Positions 44,301 to 54,839 of a DNA stretch of 64,000 nucleotides are shown piece by piece (position 1 is the stretch's first letter; every line of letters begins with the position of its first letter). The translations under genes and the position numbers were made by a program. Source of the DNA: Eukaryota sp. TZLM1-RC. Taxonomy: Eukaryota > Metamonada: BaSk clade. The notes beneath the pieces were generated by a model that was not told where the DNA came from, searched no databases, and saw nothing but the letters and a program-made list of their open reading frames with translations. The stretch spans positions 310,001-374,000 of the forward strand of contig JAUPSS010000004.1 of NCBI GenBank assembly GCA_040285825.1, written 5' to 3'.

Positions 44301-46602
44301 GTCAAAAGCAGGGGCAAACCAAAGAAAAGGTCGTGCTGGACGTACTAGTAGTGGCGTCTGTATTAGACTCTACCCAGAACAAATGTTCAATCAGATGAGT
44401 CCAAACATTGAATCAGAAATATCATCTGGATTCGTACTACGCTCTGTTCTCTCTTTGTTGAACTACAGAACTCGTTGTCCAGAATTTAATCTTTTGGAGG
44501 AAATACCCTCAGACTTATATGATGGATCAATTGATTTGTTAAAAAGAGTAGGGGCAATTGATCCAGATTCTCATAAACCAACACAATCTGGACAGTTACT
44601 CTTAGGCCTTGGAGTTGACTTTCATACTGCCTTGTTTCTGATTAAAGCTATGGAGCTGGATTGTTTGGAAAGTGCTGCAAAGATTTCAGCATTGATTTCT
44701 TGTAACGCAAACTCTCTATTTGTCAATAATAATTCTATCAATAGACCGAGGTACATTGCCAAGTTTCTCCACCCAAGAGGAGAGCATGCCACGTTACTTA
44801 ACATTTTCAATAAGTTCCTTGAGCAAAAAGCTAAAAGCCGAAGACGTTGGTGCAGAGATAACGACCTAGATTTTGACATTTTGGCAGAGGTTGATGTAGC
44901 TTACAGTCATTTAGTGGAAACTTTATCTGCCAAGGGATTTGAAATTTGTGATAATCTTGATCCCAATATTGGGGATGTTCACACACATATAATTCATGCT
45001 CTTTGTTCTTCTTTCTTTGACAATATTGCCGTTTTCAGAAAACCTGGTGACATTAAAGGCAGGTTTATTTTATTAAGTTGTGAAGAGGCTGGCTCACCTG
45101 ATTCGTTAGATGTTGATGAAAAGCCAGATAACCTACTTACTTTGGGAACAGAATCTGCGTCTTTATTACAAAGTTGTCAAGTTTCTCCAGATTATTCCTT
45201 CATTGTGTTTTCCAGTCGAATGGCAACAGCTAGAGCAGATCCTGAATCAGGCGAACGATCTTTTAGTAATAGTCTTTCAATTGTCTCGTTTTGTACAAGG
45301 AAGGATCTCATCCAAAGTGCCCCCTCGTGGAGATTGTCGAGCATTAAAAATCAAATCAAACGTCACAGAAGAAGTACCTTTACTATCGATTTATCATCAG
45401 ATACTAAGAATATGTTGAGTGCCACTGGCCACTATCAGCTTAGGTCATTGAGAAATAGACTCAAAAGAGCAACCATAGATTTAACTGGAAATCAATTGAC
45501 TGTTACCACCAATTCTGGATTAAGTAATCATGTGAAGACGAGAATTAATGAATTTTTGGAGCTTTTAACACCAGAACCAATTGAGTTCAACAATTTGCAC
45601 GGTATTAAATTTGGAAAACTTATCGGCAAGAACGGAAAGGATAAAGATGATTTACTGAAAAGGATCAATGGTATTGTTTCAACCGCAACATCTGATCCAC
45701 AATCAGCTACACTCAAAATTGATTCAAAACGTAAATTTATTCGGGTGACTGTACCAAAAATTCCCAATGAATTTATCTCTGTCATAATTGGAATTGTACA
45801 GAGTCAATTAGCTACTTGTAGTGATGCTAGTTTTGTAGCGGATATACCAGACAATATGACTACATCACCAACAGTTTCAAATCATTTGAATTCTAATCCA
45901 AGATTGGTAAAACTTGTTGCTAGTATAGTTCCAACATTTAATTCATCAGTTTCAAGGGATGATTATGCTCTCCTTATTGCACATAGAGCGATTTGGGTCC
46001 TTGGTGCTCAATTGTATGGTGGTTTTGTTCGTGATTATGTTATTCGAAATCAATCGGCAAACGATATTGACTGCTTACTTGCTCCAACTCAAAACGTTGA
46101 TAACTGTATAAGGTTACTGACCACTGACCTTAATGGTTTTGGAATATCTGCTGGAGCTCCTTATCAGAAAGGTGCAGCTTTTTGTGTTCCATTCCAAACA
46201 CCTAGTGGAATTGTGGAGGTTGACTTGGTAGTCGCTGGAAGTATTAAAACTGTATCTCCAGGGGTGGATTGTGATTGTAACAACCTTCTGGTAGATCAAA
46301 ATGGTCTTTCATTGAAGGTGAATGGAGCTGGTGGCCAGCTTTGCAACTTGGCTAATTGTGTAAGGCATGCAAATGAACAGAAATTTGTATTTCTTTACCC
46401 TTTTACAAATCAAACAATGTCAATGTGCATCAGGCGACTTTCCAAAATGTTTAACAAGAATTTTATTTGTGTTTCGAAGTTACCACCCAGTATTGTCACA
46501 CAGTTTAGTTCTTATGCACATTTGATAAAACCTGAGGATGATTACAGTAACCTCTCTATAACTTCTCGGTCTTGGGAACCAACTAAAACCGAGAACTTAT
46601 AG
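41305..46602 (+). CDS. Nudix-PARP-like-DEAH helicase-KH-nucleotidyltransferase fusion protein
   Basis: 1,765 residues in one exon from the ATG at 41305. Order: a helical N terminus (1-70); a Nudix domain with the box GQIDSGETTKDAAIREFMEE at about 161-180 (its final Gly is Cys); a PARP-type ADP-ribosyltransferase fold (about 430-535) with FHGTP (His441) and GNGVYTSSD (Tyr473), where the third, Glu, position does not look like Glu; a coiled stretch (about 550-620); a DExH helicase with GSGKST (647), DECH (753), TSAT (about 790), STDLAETGL and QRKGRAGR (1006); a KH-like GKLIGKNGKDKDDLLK (1437); and a nucleotidyltransferase head of CCA-adding/poly(A) polymerase type, GGFVRD (1572) with NDID and VEVDLVV. 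The last 19 residues are encoded by a pogo-like transposon. RNA processing linked to ADP-ribose chemistry is inferred. Confidence 0.85.
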   Translation: MQQELMDLLHEHKVSHHYIDLLLQEGVKTTEDLTLVVEYEELPVGKAMDKATVKKLVSQLPIQTQPLPQNNLRETETSAQTILNREESPPSTSFPRHGNHPPTRLSTFPIANPTPVVDEPPPRCTAAGIVPFFQTRSSTMLLLGYQKRDFSLNSQIHPFGGQIDSGETTKDAAIREFMEECSIQHSHFSTNLRRNLASVLTPKFSRYIGEGKYMAYFLDIDLLSQSNKKVIKELPTMFTSNFEVEKIEWLNLANFSNNRSKTSKSSSQFLQIVLKKFKLFLTTIPPKNISSRPVSEKEPIHYINDSDSDDLIDGLLPTTTETTFRSKPVLTPQFNSALTIQQQLVNEIKESSNIIDFFVSKNWKLELKHPTLPKVTKISPISTISQGDPKYHQLISALPSEMHSTFSSVRTVNVTSRISAFKSEKDRYTQNQAVNDLTVFHGTPESWRATAIALNGFNLSITLHGRALGNGVYTSSDVNVTNSYSGGQGSVLCCKSFVTHNRSNLTPQSSGNIYVFNNPNHVLPTVLYDFQPDTQSSNSSAISVEEVERQRAEQEHRNDIEKMKAEEVQHSQKLKDRYVSLVEKYSQRLTFLKHLFENHKNNQQEVMTLLENEARYFKSSLPIYHHKEEILKAFSNYGLVLLQCDTGSGKSTQLAQYLNDYFLEQSIITNSAKVDGRKIAVLQPRRANAISISTRVAHEMGVTLGEDVGFTIGLGVESTSDSTQIEFLTHGKFQSIASDIKRLLMNYKAVIVDECHLRSIEIDFVLSLLKETFKLAMRDRVTDFKVIVTSATFDQDFGRLLTHFFSSVTSVTSIGFEVPSFPVLLKYVDVFSGDYHNVKDTFGFDYFSNAIVNTAIEMSFKMLKNTSEGNILIFLPSKNSIQRALDTFTAKIHRKHNPEESTENNLDDQHWINHFLQFEYQFKSKQISVGVYAFHGRLTHTERNRVLNASEDRVVIISTDLAETGLTLPNIRYIIDSGFTQTVRWNPLSNVQEMTRELVSKAGANQRKGRAGRTSSGVCIRLYPEQMFNQMSPNIESEISSGFVLRSVLSLLNYRTRCPEFNLLEEIPSDLYDGSIDLLKRVGAIDPDSHKPTQSGQLLLGLGVDFHTALFLIKAMELDCLESAAKISALISCNANSLFVNNNSINRPRYIAKFLHPRGEHATLLNIFNKFLEQKAKSRRRWCRDNDLDFDILAEVDVAYSHLVETLSAKGFEICDNLDPNIGDVHTHIIHALCSSFFDNIAVFRKPGDIKGRFILLSCEEAGSPDSLDVDEKPDNLLTLGTESASLLQSCQVSPDYSFIVFSSRMATARADPESGERSFSNSLSIVSFCTRKDLIQSAPSWRLSSIKNQIKRHRRSTFTIDLSSDTKNMLSATGHYQLRSLRNRLKRATIDLTGNQLTVTTNSGLSNHVKTRINEFLELLTPEPIEFNNLHGIKFGKLIGKNGKDKDDLLKRINGIVSTATSDPQSATLKIDSKRKFIRVTVPKIPNEFISVIIGIVQSQLATCSDASFVADIPDNMTTSPTVSNHLNSNPRLVKLVASIVPTFNSSVSRDDYALLIAHRAIWVLGAQLYGGFVRDYVIRNQSANDIDCLLAPTQNVDNCIRLLTTDLNGFGISAGAPYQKGAAFCVPFQTPSGIVEVDLVVAGSIKTVSPGVDCDCNNLLVDQNGLSLKVNGAGGQLCNLANCVRHANEQKFVFLYPFTNQTMSMCIRRLSKMFNKNFICVSKLPPSIVTQFSSYAHLIKPEDDYSNLSITSRSWEPTKTENL

Positions 46603-48071
46603 AAAGCGAGAACTTATACAATTCCTTGATTACTATCATTAAACCTATTGAGATTACAAGTTTATTCGATATCAATAACTTCAGATGCAATTTCATTCAA
46701 CTTAGGTGTTAGAAAGTTCATCAACGGAATTTGTTTCTTCCTCTTTAGTCTAATGGTTTCTAACTCACTCTCTGCTTCATTAAGAGTATACAATATGTCA
46801 ATTTCAAAATGTGGTTATGTTGCATCACATCGACTTTGTTATTTGCCAAATAGACTTGCAAAATTATTTGATGTAAAAACATTCATTCTTCGACAAAATT
46901 TGGAGGGATATGACACAATTGAAACTATTTTAGAATCACAAATGGGAATTGTTGGTTCAAATCCTTTTATTTCTGCATTGAAACAAAATTATATTCTTTT
47001 AATTTTCAATGAAGAGGAAAATGTCGAGGGGATTTTATCACTACTTGTTGGAAAAGAACTATTAACTGAAACAAATATTATTTCAATTTATCGTCATGGT
47101 GATTTTGTATATCCAATTGTTGCACAAACACCAAATGGATGGTCAATGAGTGCAACAAAATTCACACCATCATTTAAAAAATTCATTCAGGAAGAAGTTC
47201 GTTCATCAATTCAGGTGAGTAGATTTACAATTCCAAATTTGTTGGAATTTCAAAATGTGGTTATGTGGAAATTGTCCTGTGTGACTCTTTCAGTAACAAT
47301 AATTGGCAATATTTTTCTTAGAAAATGTTTTGAATAAAAGCGCTTAAACACTGCAATAATTCCAGCATCGAGTGGTTGGATGTGTGAAGTGGCATTCTTT
47401 AACAAAAACTCAGTCCTCACATTAGACAAATTTTCAGTTAAAATGTGAGATGGGGCATTATCAATGAGCAACAGAATTTGTCTTCCATTTGCTCTCATTT
47501 TTTCATTCAGTTTCTTACAGTAATCGGTAAAAATTGATGAAGTCATCCAAGCCTTTTTGTTAGCATACCACAATAAGTTCAGTGAATTGGCAGTGTTTGG
47601 TTTCATACCGCGAGGCTTTTGAGACTTGTTGATGATACCGAGAGGCAGTTTGTTGAGTTTGACTCAACAAACAGTGCAAGAGCAGCATCAAGGTCAGGGT
47701 GTTTTACAGAACGAACTCTCTTTGGTCTCAAATTTTTGCCCAGGGCAAGAGCTTGCTCAAGAACTTGTGAACGTCGCTTCAAAATCTTTCCAATAGTTGT
47801 ACGATGGGGTTTTGAGGGCAAGTTGAAAGTCTCTTTAGCCCAGGATGCCAAAGCAGTATTCTTTAGATGAGGATTTTCGTCAGCATATTGGATGAGGAGT
47901 GCTGACTGTTTGACACCTATCTCTACTGGTTTCGGTTTTGGTGGTTGTGACATGAAAAAGAGAGAAGTTATAAAGCGAGAAGTTACAATTATAAATGACT
48001 AAGGGAACCAGAAAAAACGAGAATTTATAGAGAGTGAGAAGTTATATAGCGAGAAGTTATAGAGAGGTTAC
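46545..48071 (-). mobile_element. pogo/Tigger-type DNA transposon, transposase defective
   Basis: 1,527 bp with perfect inverted ends CAGTAACCTCTCTATAACTT and a TA target duplication (46543-46544 and 48072-48073). The reverse strand encodes the DNA-binding N terminus (47953 down to 47603: MSQPPKPKPVEIGVKQSALL, then HRTTIGKILKRR). Part of the DDE core follows: ILLLIDNAPSH carries the second Asp and HIQPLDAGIIAVFKRFY the third acidic region. The part with the first Asp is deleted, and the C terminus (ESELETIRLKRKK, near 46.7 kb) is split off by another insertion. It interrupts the end of the helicase gene. Confidence 0.85.
46821..47266 (+). mobile_element. 446-bp insertion inside the pogo element, carrying a foreign open frame
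   Basis: The 21-bp sequence starting AATTTCAAAATGTGGTTATG occurs at 46800-46820 and again at 47246-47266, flanking unique DNA that separates two parts of the transposase: a target-site duplication. The plus strand of the insert is open for about 140 codons with protein-like content (VASHRLCYLPNRLAKLFDVK, then GIVGSNPFISALKQNYILLI, then TPNGWSMSATKFTPSFKKF). I do not recognise it. The frame reaches GTGAGT, which looks like a splice donor, near its end. There is no poly(A) tail. Confidence 0.6.
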
Positions 48072-49944
48072 TGTATGATTAAGCTCAGGATGTATATTTC
48101 ATTAGGTGTTTTGTAAATAGGATATTGTCGATTTATTAACAAAATAGCCTTTTCATTTCAACAACATTCAAATCGAAAACGTTGTACCAACATGACTTTC
48201 GGGACCAACAACAAAATACACAATTAAAGATTGACGTACATGGTACTTGTTTGAAAACAGATAAATGAATATGAATATGAATATGAATAAGTTGCAGTTG
48301 ATCTTAGTCTTTTATATTCTGACTTTCAATTGGAGGAACACCATCAGTAGAAACAGGAACTTGTCTGTACAACATCCAAAAAGTGGTTCGAAGAAGAATG
48401 AGGAGAGTCTTTATCTTTCTATAGTGTTGTCAAATTCAATTTGTAATCAATTGAATAATCAAAGCAGTCTTCTTCAGCATGCCAGCGGATGATGATTTGA
48501 AGACAGTTGGCTGAACTGTATTTCATTCGTTTTATCATTGTTAAATTAAAAGTCAAAGTCCATCAGTAACTTATTTGTAAGTTCTGTAAACTTGAACTGC
48601 TTACTAAGTTGATAACTATCTCTATCTCCATCTCTAACATAAATCTATATATAAATAAATTTACAAAAAGAATGGATAAGAAGTTGAACAACGTGTGGAT
48701 TGTTTCAAAATGACTGATAGAAAGAAGATGATGTAATTTCACCAAAAGGTGAAGAAGTGAACTATTTTAAACTGTTTGAAACTGTAAATATATTCTTTAT
48801 TCAAATGAAAACGATGATAAATTTCGCAAATACTAATGTTAAGTAGGGATCAGAATGAATCTTAATTAAGTCTTGAAAATTTCATAACATGATACCTGTT
48901 TCGAGCCAATTCCATCTGGTGATAAACAGAAATATGACGCTTTAGTGATTACGTTGTTGTAAATACCGTAATATTGTTTCCATTTTTTGAAAATACCATC
49001 AGCATTCATAAGCTTACTGAAGCTCAGAGAAAACGATTCATGTATCTCAATACAAACCCAAAGGTGGAAATGCAAACGTTTATCAATTTTTAAGCAATGA
49101 CTGTTCAGAAATTTGTGTTTGTGTAGTCCAAAACAATCAAAATACTGACACAATATTTACAAAATCTTCCAGGATAAATAAAGTTTTAACTCCAAAAATA
49201 CAACGTAACTGACTTATTGAGAATTAAAAAGAGAACAAACAATGGAATTATTATGTGTTGTGTGTATCTATCGCTATTTACACTTGATTGAATTTTGCTG
49301 CGTTTCTGAGATTTTTCATATTTATTCTTTAGTATCTTTACCTCATTGTGGTAGTGGTCATATTCACAGTAGATTCTGTACCTATTGGAGGAACATTTTG
49401 GTTGTGACCACTGTCAGATCAGCTCTCAGTGTAGACATGTGGATACATGGTTCAAAGGATTCAGTAATTTTAGACAATATTTTTATGTGCTTTTTGGGAC
49501 AGCTAGAAGGGATCAACGAGGAGACTTGCTGGAAAAAGGTCATTCTTCGAACAAGTGCTACGTCATCACTTGAAGTCCTCATCTGTTTATCAGCATAGTT
49601 TATCAGTAACAACAACAATTTGGGACAACTAGAAATAGATGTTTTTCGTGACATCAACGAACACAAGATTAGGATATTCAATTTATTTTATATTTATTTT
49701 ATTTATTTTTTATTGATGTTATTCAATTTATTCCTACAACAAGCTCGAAGATCGTAATGAAATGTATTCCGTAGAAAACAATGTTGTTGAAAATCATTTG
49801 GCTAGATTCGAAGACATTCGTCATGTGTGTTTTTCCTGAGCTCTGCAGGACCTCAAGCAGAAAAGAAGAAAATGAATAAATCAGTACACAACTACAACTG
49901 TTTCAGATCAGGTCAGTAAGCTAAAACCGAAATATATATAATAT
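48072..49944. other. Intergenic, no convincing gene
   Basis: It starts with the TA target duplication and the pre-insertion 3' end of the helicase gene (TGATTAAGCTC, giving its likely ancestral stop). A (GAATAT)n-type hexamer run at 48264-48288 creates a spurious MNMNMN frame. Frames of 60-118 codons around 49.24-49.68 kb on both strands overlap each other and lack domains. Confidence 0.45.
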
Positions 49945-50560
49945 GTTTTATGAAAAAGTTTTTCTATCAACAATCAAGGTGAAATACTGACAGCATGAAA
50001 CAAATGCTTTACAAATGGTTTTCATTGTAGACCCTGGAATCAGTAATCTTTTCATCAATGAAATGCAGCTACTAGCAACTATTCCTCTTGTTGAAACTTC
50101 AAAAGGAAATGATTCAACCATAACATCTAAATTTGACAATAGAAATCTTGTGATATTTCGTACTTTTTAATGTACGTCTACTGTCTAATTATTTTTTCCA
50201 TCGGTGATGTTAACTCACAAATCAGGACTGTCTTCCTTCTTGATTCATCTGTGTTTTTTGACATTAGGATTAGATCATGTCTTAATTCAGTCAAAACCAA
50301 AGGAAAATTTACATAATGATTTGTGTGGTATGGTAAATCGCAGCAAACATCATAATGATCTAGGAAAGGAAGTAAGGACTTAACAAAACTATTTAAAATT
50401 GAATCATGTCTCCCTTTAGGACTATTCTGTAGTTCAGGGATCTGATAACGTGGACTACTACATACAATGTGACACAATGTACCAGGTCCAGACTGATATA
50501 TTGAGCAATTAAGAGACAATAGTTTAGATCCATCAGGCATTTCCGACAAATTTTCCATCG
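49945..50560 (-). mobile_element. Family E retroelement, C-terminal endonuclease fragment
   Basis: The reverse-strand frame 50178-50558 carries PKGRHDSILNSFVKSLLPFL, then LRHDLILMSKN and TVLICELTSPMEKII. This is the RHxxIL...LRxDLIL...ELTxPxE order seen after the reverse transcriptase in many invertebrate and protist retroelements with a PD-(D/E)xK-type endonuclease. After a frame break, 49948-50139 continues with PFEVSTRGIVASSCISLMKR, the matching end region. No reverse transcriptase part remains. It does not closely resemble families A-D. Confidence 0.6.
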
Positions 50561-50564
50561 GTAA

Positions 50565-50760
50565 ATATTATACCGGATTGAACATCGTATTTTCTATTGT
50601 GAAGGGAATGGTGAAACTAATTTCTGGTTCACTCTCTCCATTTAGTAAATTTTCTGAATCTTTAGCAATAAAATGTTTTGATGTAGTGGATGCAGGTTTT
50701 GAGGATGTGGAATTCTAGGTGTGTATTTGATGTTTTCATATTCGTTATTAAATGAATAAA
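50565..50760 (+). mobile_element. Family A' retroelement, 3'-end scrap
   Basis: The translation NIVFSIVKGMVKLISGS, then SESLAIKCFDVVDAGFEDVE, and the following 40 non-coding bases match the very end of the element at 39.2-41.0 kb. Confidence 0.8.
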
Positions 50761-50939
50761 AAAAGTATAGATCAAATGTTTTGTGATTATATGTTGCATT
50801 TGTTCTACTTTTACATAAGTGCTGATGCAAAAGAAAATTTTTCTGAGATCCACTTGTGTGAGAAAGTTGCGATTGATTGTACAAAGGACTGTATAACTCC
50901 ATAATTAAAAACTAATTGAATTAAAGTTGCTGGTTCTAT

Positions 50940-53900
50940 TTAATGAACATCCACACTGAACAAAATAATAACATAAGTCATGGGACGAAATTCATCTTTT
51001 CCCAAGTATTTTTAGTTTATTCCACCAAGAAATTAAACAACAAAATTAAAATACTAAATCTTCATATCCCAAATCAGCCAAAGAGAATTGATTGGAAGTT
51101 TTTTTTTCATAAAAACGACCAAGACATAATAAATCAGAAGATAATAAGGGGACAACCATTTTCAAAACTGAAAAGAACACTTCTGTTCTGCCAAAACATT
51201 TTGTCAAAAATTCTTTCCGTACATTGTTTTACAATTTTAGCAAAATCATTCAAGAAAGATAAAGCAAATGGACAAAGGACATAATGAGTATGTGATTCAG
51301 CAATCAAGGAAACCAACTTTGCTTCATATTTATCAATTTTAGTGTTTTCGGCAACAGTCAGCGGATTCCTGTGTTTTGACTGAGCTAATGGTATGAAAGA
51401 ACTTTTACACATATCAGTTTATCTCACATCAGTAATGATAGTCGTTCCTTCAAGTCCTTTAAGCAATAAATCACCACTATTACGACCAATAGAATTCAAA
51501 GTATCTTCATCAACAAAACGAGAAAGTAATGGTTCCAAATAGGAAACAATTCTTTGTGACTGTGACATTCAATAGAGCTGATCTCTAACTGCATCATGGA
51601 CTTTTGATAGGAAAGTAATAAAATGTTTACAATTAAAAAGATGATTTGGAGAAATTTTTGTTCCACATTTGCAAATCAAATTATAGGGCAGAATGCATTG
51701 AACCAAGATTTTCTCTACCAAATTTTGATCTACTTGCTGTCTAGCTAAAGCTTCTCTAATTGGATTGAAAAACCGAGGTAATCTATTAGTAATGGCAAAT
51801 TGAATCCGACAGTGCCATAAACAGGTATCAAATCTTTTCATTGGTTTTTCTTGAGCCATTTTTTGGAATTCATTCAAATAAGTTGCTGCTTCTACTGATA
51901 GTTTTCCGTTTATAAAAAATGAAAGGCAATAAAACAAGTGGTCTATTTCTATCAGCATTAGCTTCTGCGATATCTTGTTCATAATTTCTATGTTTTCCTT
52001 TGCTTTAAATTCAAGAGCACCTACAAGATTGAGTTTTTTCTGTGAACCAAAGTGTCATTTGAAACATTACATGAGACAAAGTCAACAACCGCTTCAGAGT
52101 TATCAATCCAATCACAGTGTACATCACCTCTGTCATCAGAACCAAACTTATTCAGAGAAAGTGTTTCCTTCAGCAGAGGCTAATTGATACACGATATCCT
52201 TGCAGTTTGTGCCATATTAAAAACAGTGTCTCTAACAGTATCATGTAATGAAGAACGATAAGTTATCAATTTCGAACAATTCAGAGCATGTCACAAAGTG
52301 AGCTGAGGTGAATTCGAACAAATACATTCTTTTTGATAATAATTGGATAATTAAAATAATAATAATAATGGATATATATATTCAGATATAATCTCATTTT
52401 TGTTACAAACGCTTCATTAGTAGCACACAATCCAAAACTTCGTGGTACAATGGTTACAAACAGTGAAGAATCTGATGACTGGTTTTCACAAACACCCTTT
52501 TCCAATAACAATGAGTGAAGATCTTGATTTAAAACATCCCAGCTGCATATAATATTATAAAGATCATCTTCATATATTCCAGTCAATCGTTTTTGTTATG
52601 TTGGAAGAGTGTATTTAAAAATTTAAAATATTCTTTTCTGGAATATTGCCATTGAATGATTGGGGAAAGCATCGACTCCATTTTTCTTCATCAATTTTTG
52701 AGATTCCTCATTTAATGCAACAGTGGAACTTTGCGTTGTACTTAATAAATCTTCCCAATTGGCAAATCTATTAGAAAGCCCAAAAATTGCATTTCTGCAT
52801 CCACCAATAAAAGCACACGAAGTAAAAATAGAAGCCTTCATCCAACCTAAACCACCATAATGTGGACTAATGTAGGCATGAACTGGAATTTGAAACACTT
52901 TACATTCCAGTAATTGTAACAAAACTTTTGTACTTAATTCATTAAACTTCTGAGCCAAAGGCCTAGTGATAAGAGGATTTGTAGATCGAAATATATGATT
53001 AAGGATGGAACTAAAACACAGTCTTATAATGGTAAATTTGATATGTTTCTGTATATCTAATTTCATCATTTAATCAATTTTTTCGGAAATTGAGTTCAAC
53101 TTTTCAAACAATTCTTTGGTGATTTCATCATTATTTCCTCAAAACGAACCCAAATAACGAATAGCATCAATTGAATATAATTTGGCTTGAATTTCAATAC
53201 CATCAACTATTGTAGAAACTGCAGAACTCGATAACAAACACATTTAAGTAAATTAAGGAGGCCAATTTTGGTAAATAATTCCTTAAAACATACAGTTGCC
53301 TTTTTCACAATATTTAAATCACCTATAAGAACAACATCATCCATATAGGCAATCATTTTTAGCGAAGGAAACATCTCTTGAATTTGTAATAAAATAGGAT
53401 GAATGGTCAAACAAAACAAAACAGGTCCTAACGAATCTCCTTTCTTTACACCACTTGATAAACTCAAAAAAGAATTACCAAAATGTAAATTAGAACTTGT
53501 GCTATATGTTGATTGAAAATACGGCATTAATTCCGGCATATATTGCAATAAAGCACCATGGATACTGCAACGACTGAGTGAATTGAATGCATTGCTGAAA
53601 TCCAATGACATACAAACATTGGATTCATTTTGGCGAATATCGCTGAAAAGACTCCATCAGTGGTATTAATTCCATTCTGAAAGGGCAATAAATTCGTTTG
53701 TGCTTTTTCATTTCATCTGATGAAATAATTGCGGCTTTTATATGATCAATAGAAATACCAGAAACCCCAGCAAACTTACCGCGTGGTCGTTTCTTTATCA
53801 CTGAAAATACCTCTGATGCCATCAATGGATGGGTTTCCCAATAATTTCCATAATAATTTTGATCCATTATTGGGTCTTCCAATGGATGAAGGATTTTCAG

Positions 53901-54745
53901 TTTATCTATAGTCTGTTGATTGTTGGGAGATTTAACTCCGGGACTTAAAGCGGACAAAGCCCTAGACCACTTGTTATCAACGCATTTGTCTTCAAAAATT
54001 ATGCTCAATTTCTCATATAACTGTTTTCTCGGTGCTATATCAGTTGAATTTTCAGAATTATTTAAATTATTCAAATTTTGTTCCAAAGGAGCTCAAAAAA
54101 CCAAAAATTTCCAGAGAATATTGATAGCATACTTTCCCTTACATAATTGATCCAAAAACCTTTTAAAAACGAAAACAAATTAATTGTATTTTGACGGATG
54201 AATTTCTTGACGTATTTTTATGGGAGGATGGTAATTATCGACTATTCGGCATTTCAAGCATCGATCAGCCGTTTTACCTTTTGCATTTTTCCTAAAAGAA
54301 ACACCACAATTGTGACAAACTTTGTGCTTGATTTGCTTGTTGACTGGTTTTGCGACAACTTGTGGAGGATCATTTATGGGTTCTACCTTAGACTCTTTCC
54401 TTCTAATAAATTTTCTTTTACATTTTGTTTCAGAAATTGTCACATCATTTTTTCCAACATTGGGGCATGTTCGAGCATTATGTCCTTGTTGTCGACACTT
54501 TGAGCATCTGTAAGAGTGTGTCTCCGTTTTGAACAAACTTCATTTTCATCATCATTTTCTGAAACTTCTTGATCAGAAATTTGTTTGTCCAAAATTGAAG
54601 AGGGAAGAGGTTGAGGAGGAGAGGTGGAAAGGACGTCTTCAGCATTTTGTTGTCTATCATTTTTTCTTTTGACTCCATTGGAATTAGAAACTGATTCTGG
54701 CATCAACAAGAAAGAGTAGAAACAATGATCACAGTTCTGCAAGGA
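50940..54745 (-). mobile_element. Family B non-LTR retroelement, nearly full length, interrupted
   Basis: This is the most complete family B copy on the reverse strand. From its 5' end: an acidic N terminus (MPESVSNSNGVKRKNDRQQN, near 54700), a CCHC knuckle CSKCRQQGHNARTC, a CxxC...CxxC finger (VCHNCGVSF...DRCLKC), the pre-RT region (LKILHPLEDPIMDQNYYGNY), the reverse transcriptase with MSLDFSNAFNSLSRCS and AYMDDVVLIGD, the CxC finger region and part of the endonuclease. Its 3' tail is at 50940-50997. Numerous frameshifts and an internal deletion near 53710 kill it. A family C fragment is inserted in its 3' end. Confidence 0.82.
50998..51685 (-). mobile_element. Family C retroelement fragment nested in family B
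   Basis: The reverse strand encodes KSSFIPLAQSKHRNPLTVAE and other family C C-terminal blocks. The host family B tail is split: its left part ends GGGACGAAATTCAT and its right part resumes at AATGCATTGAACC, leaving a short imperfect duplication (ATTCAT/ATGCAT) as an insertion scar. Confidence 0.75.
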
Positions 54746-54839
54746 GTTAAGTTAAACGGCTTTTTGTAGAGGAAAGGAAAAAACTCAGGATCAATAGAAT
54801 TGTCCAAACTGTGGTGTTTTTTTTTATTTATTTTTATTT

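Noticed and set aside
46648-47337. 229-codon plus-strand gene downstream of the helicase
   Set aside because: Its two ends are antisense to the pogo transposase; only the middle, the 446-bp insertion, is foreign, so I annotate that insertion instead.
48265-48492. 75-codon frame beginning MNMNMNMN
   Set aside because: Its start is a hexanucleotide microsatellite and the rest has no protein-like features.
49242-49681. Overlapping frames of about 100-118 codons on both strands
   Set aside because: They overlap in opposite directions and show no domain or consistent coding signal.
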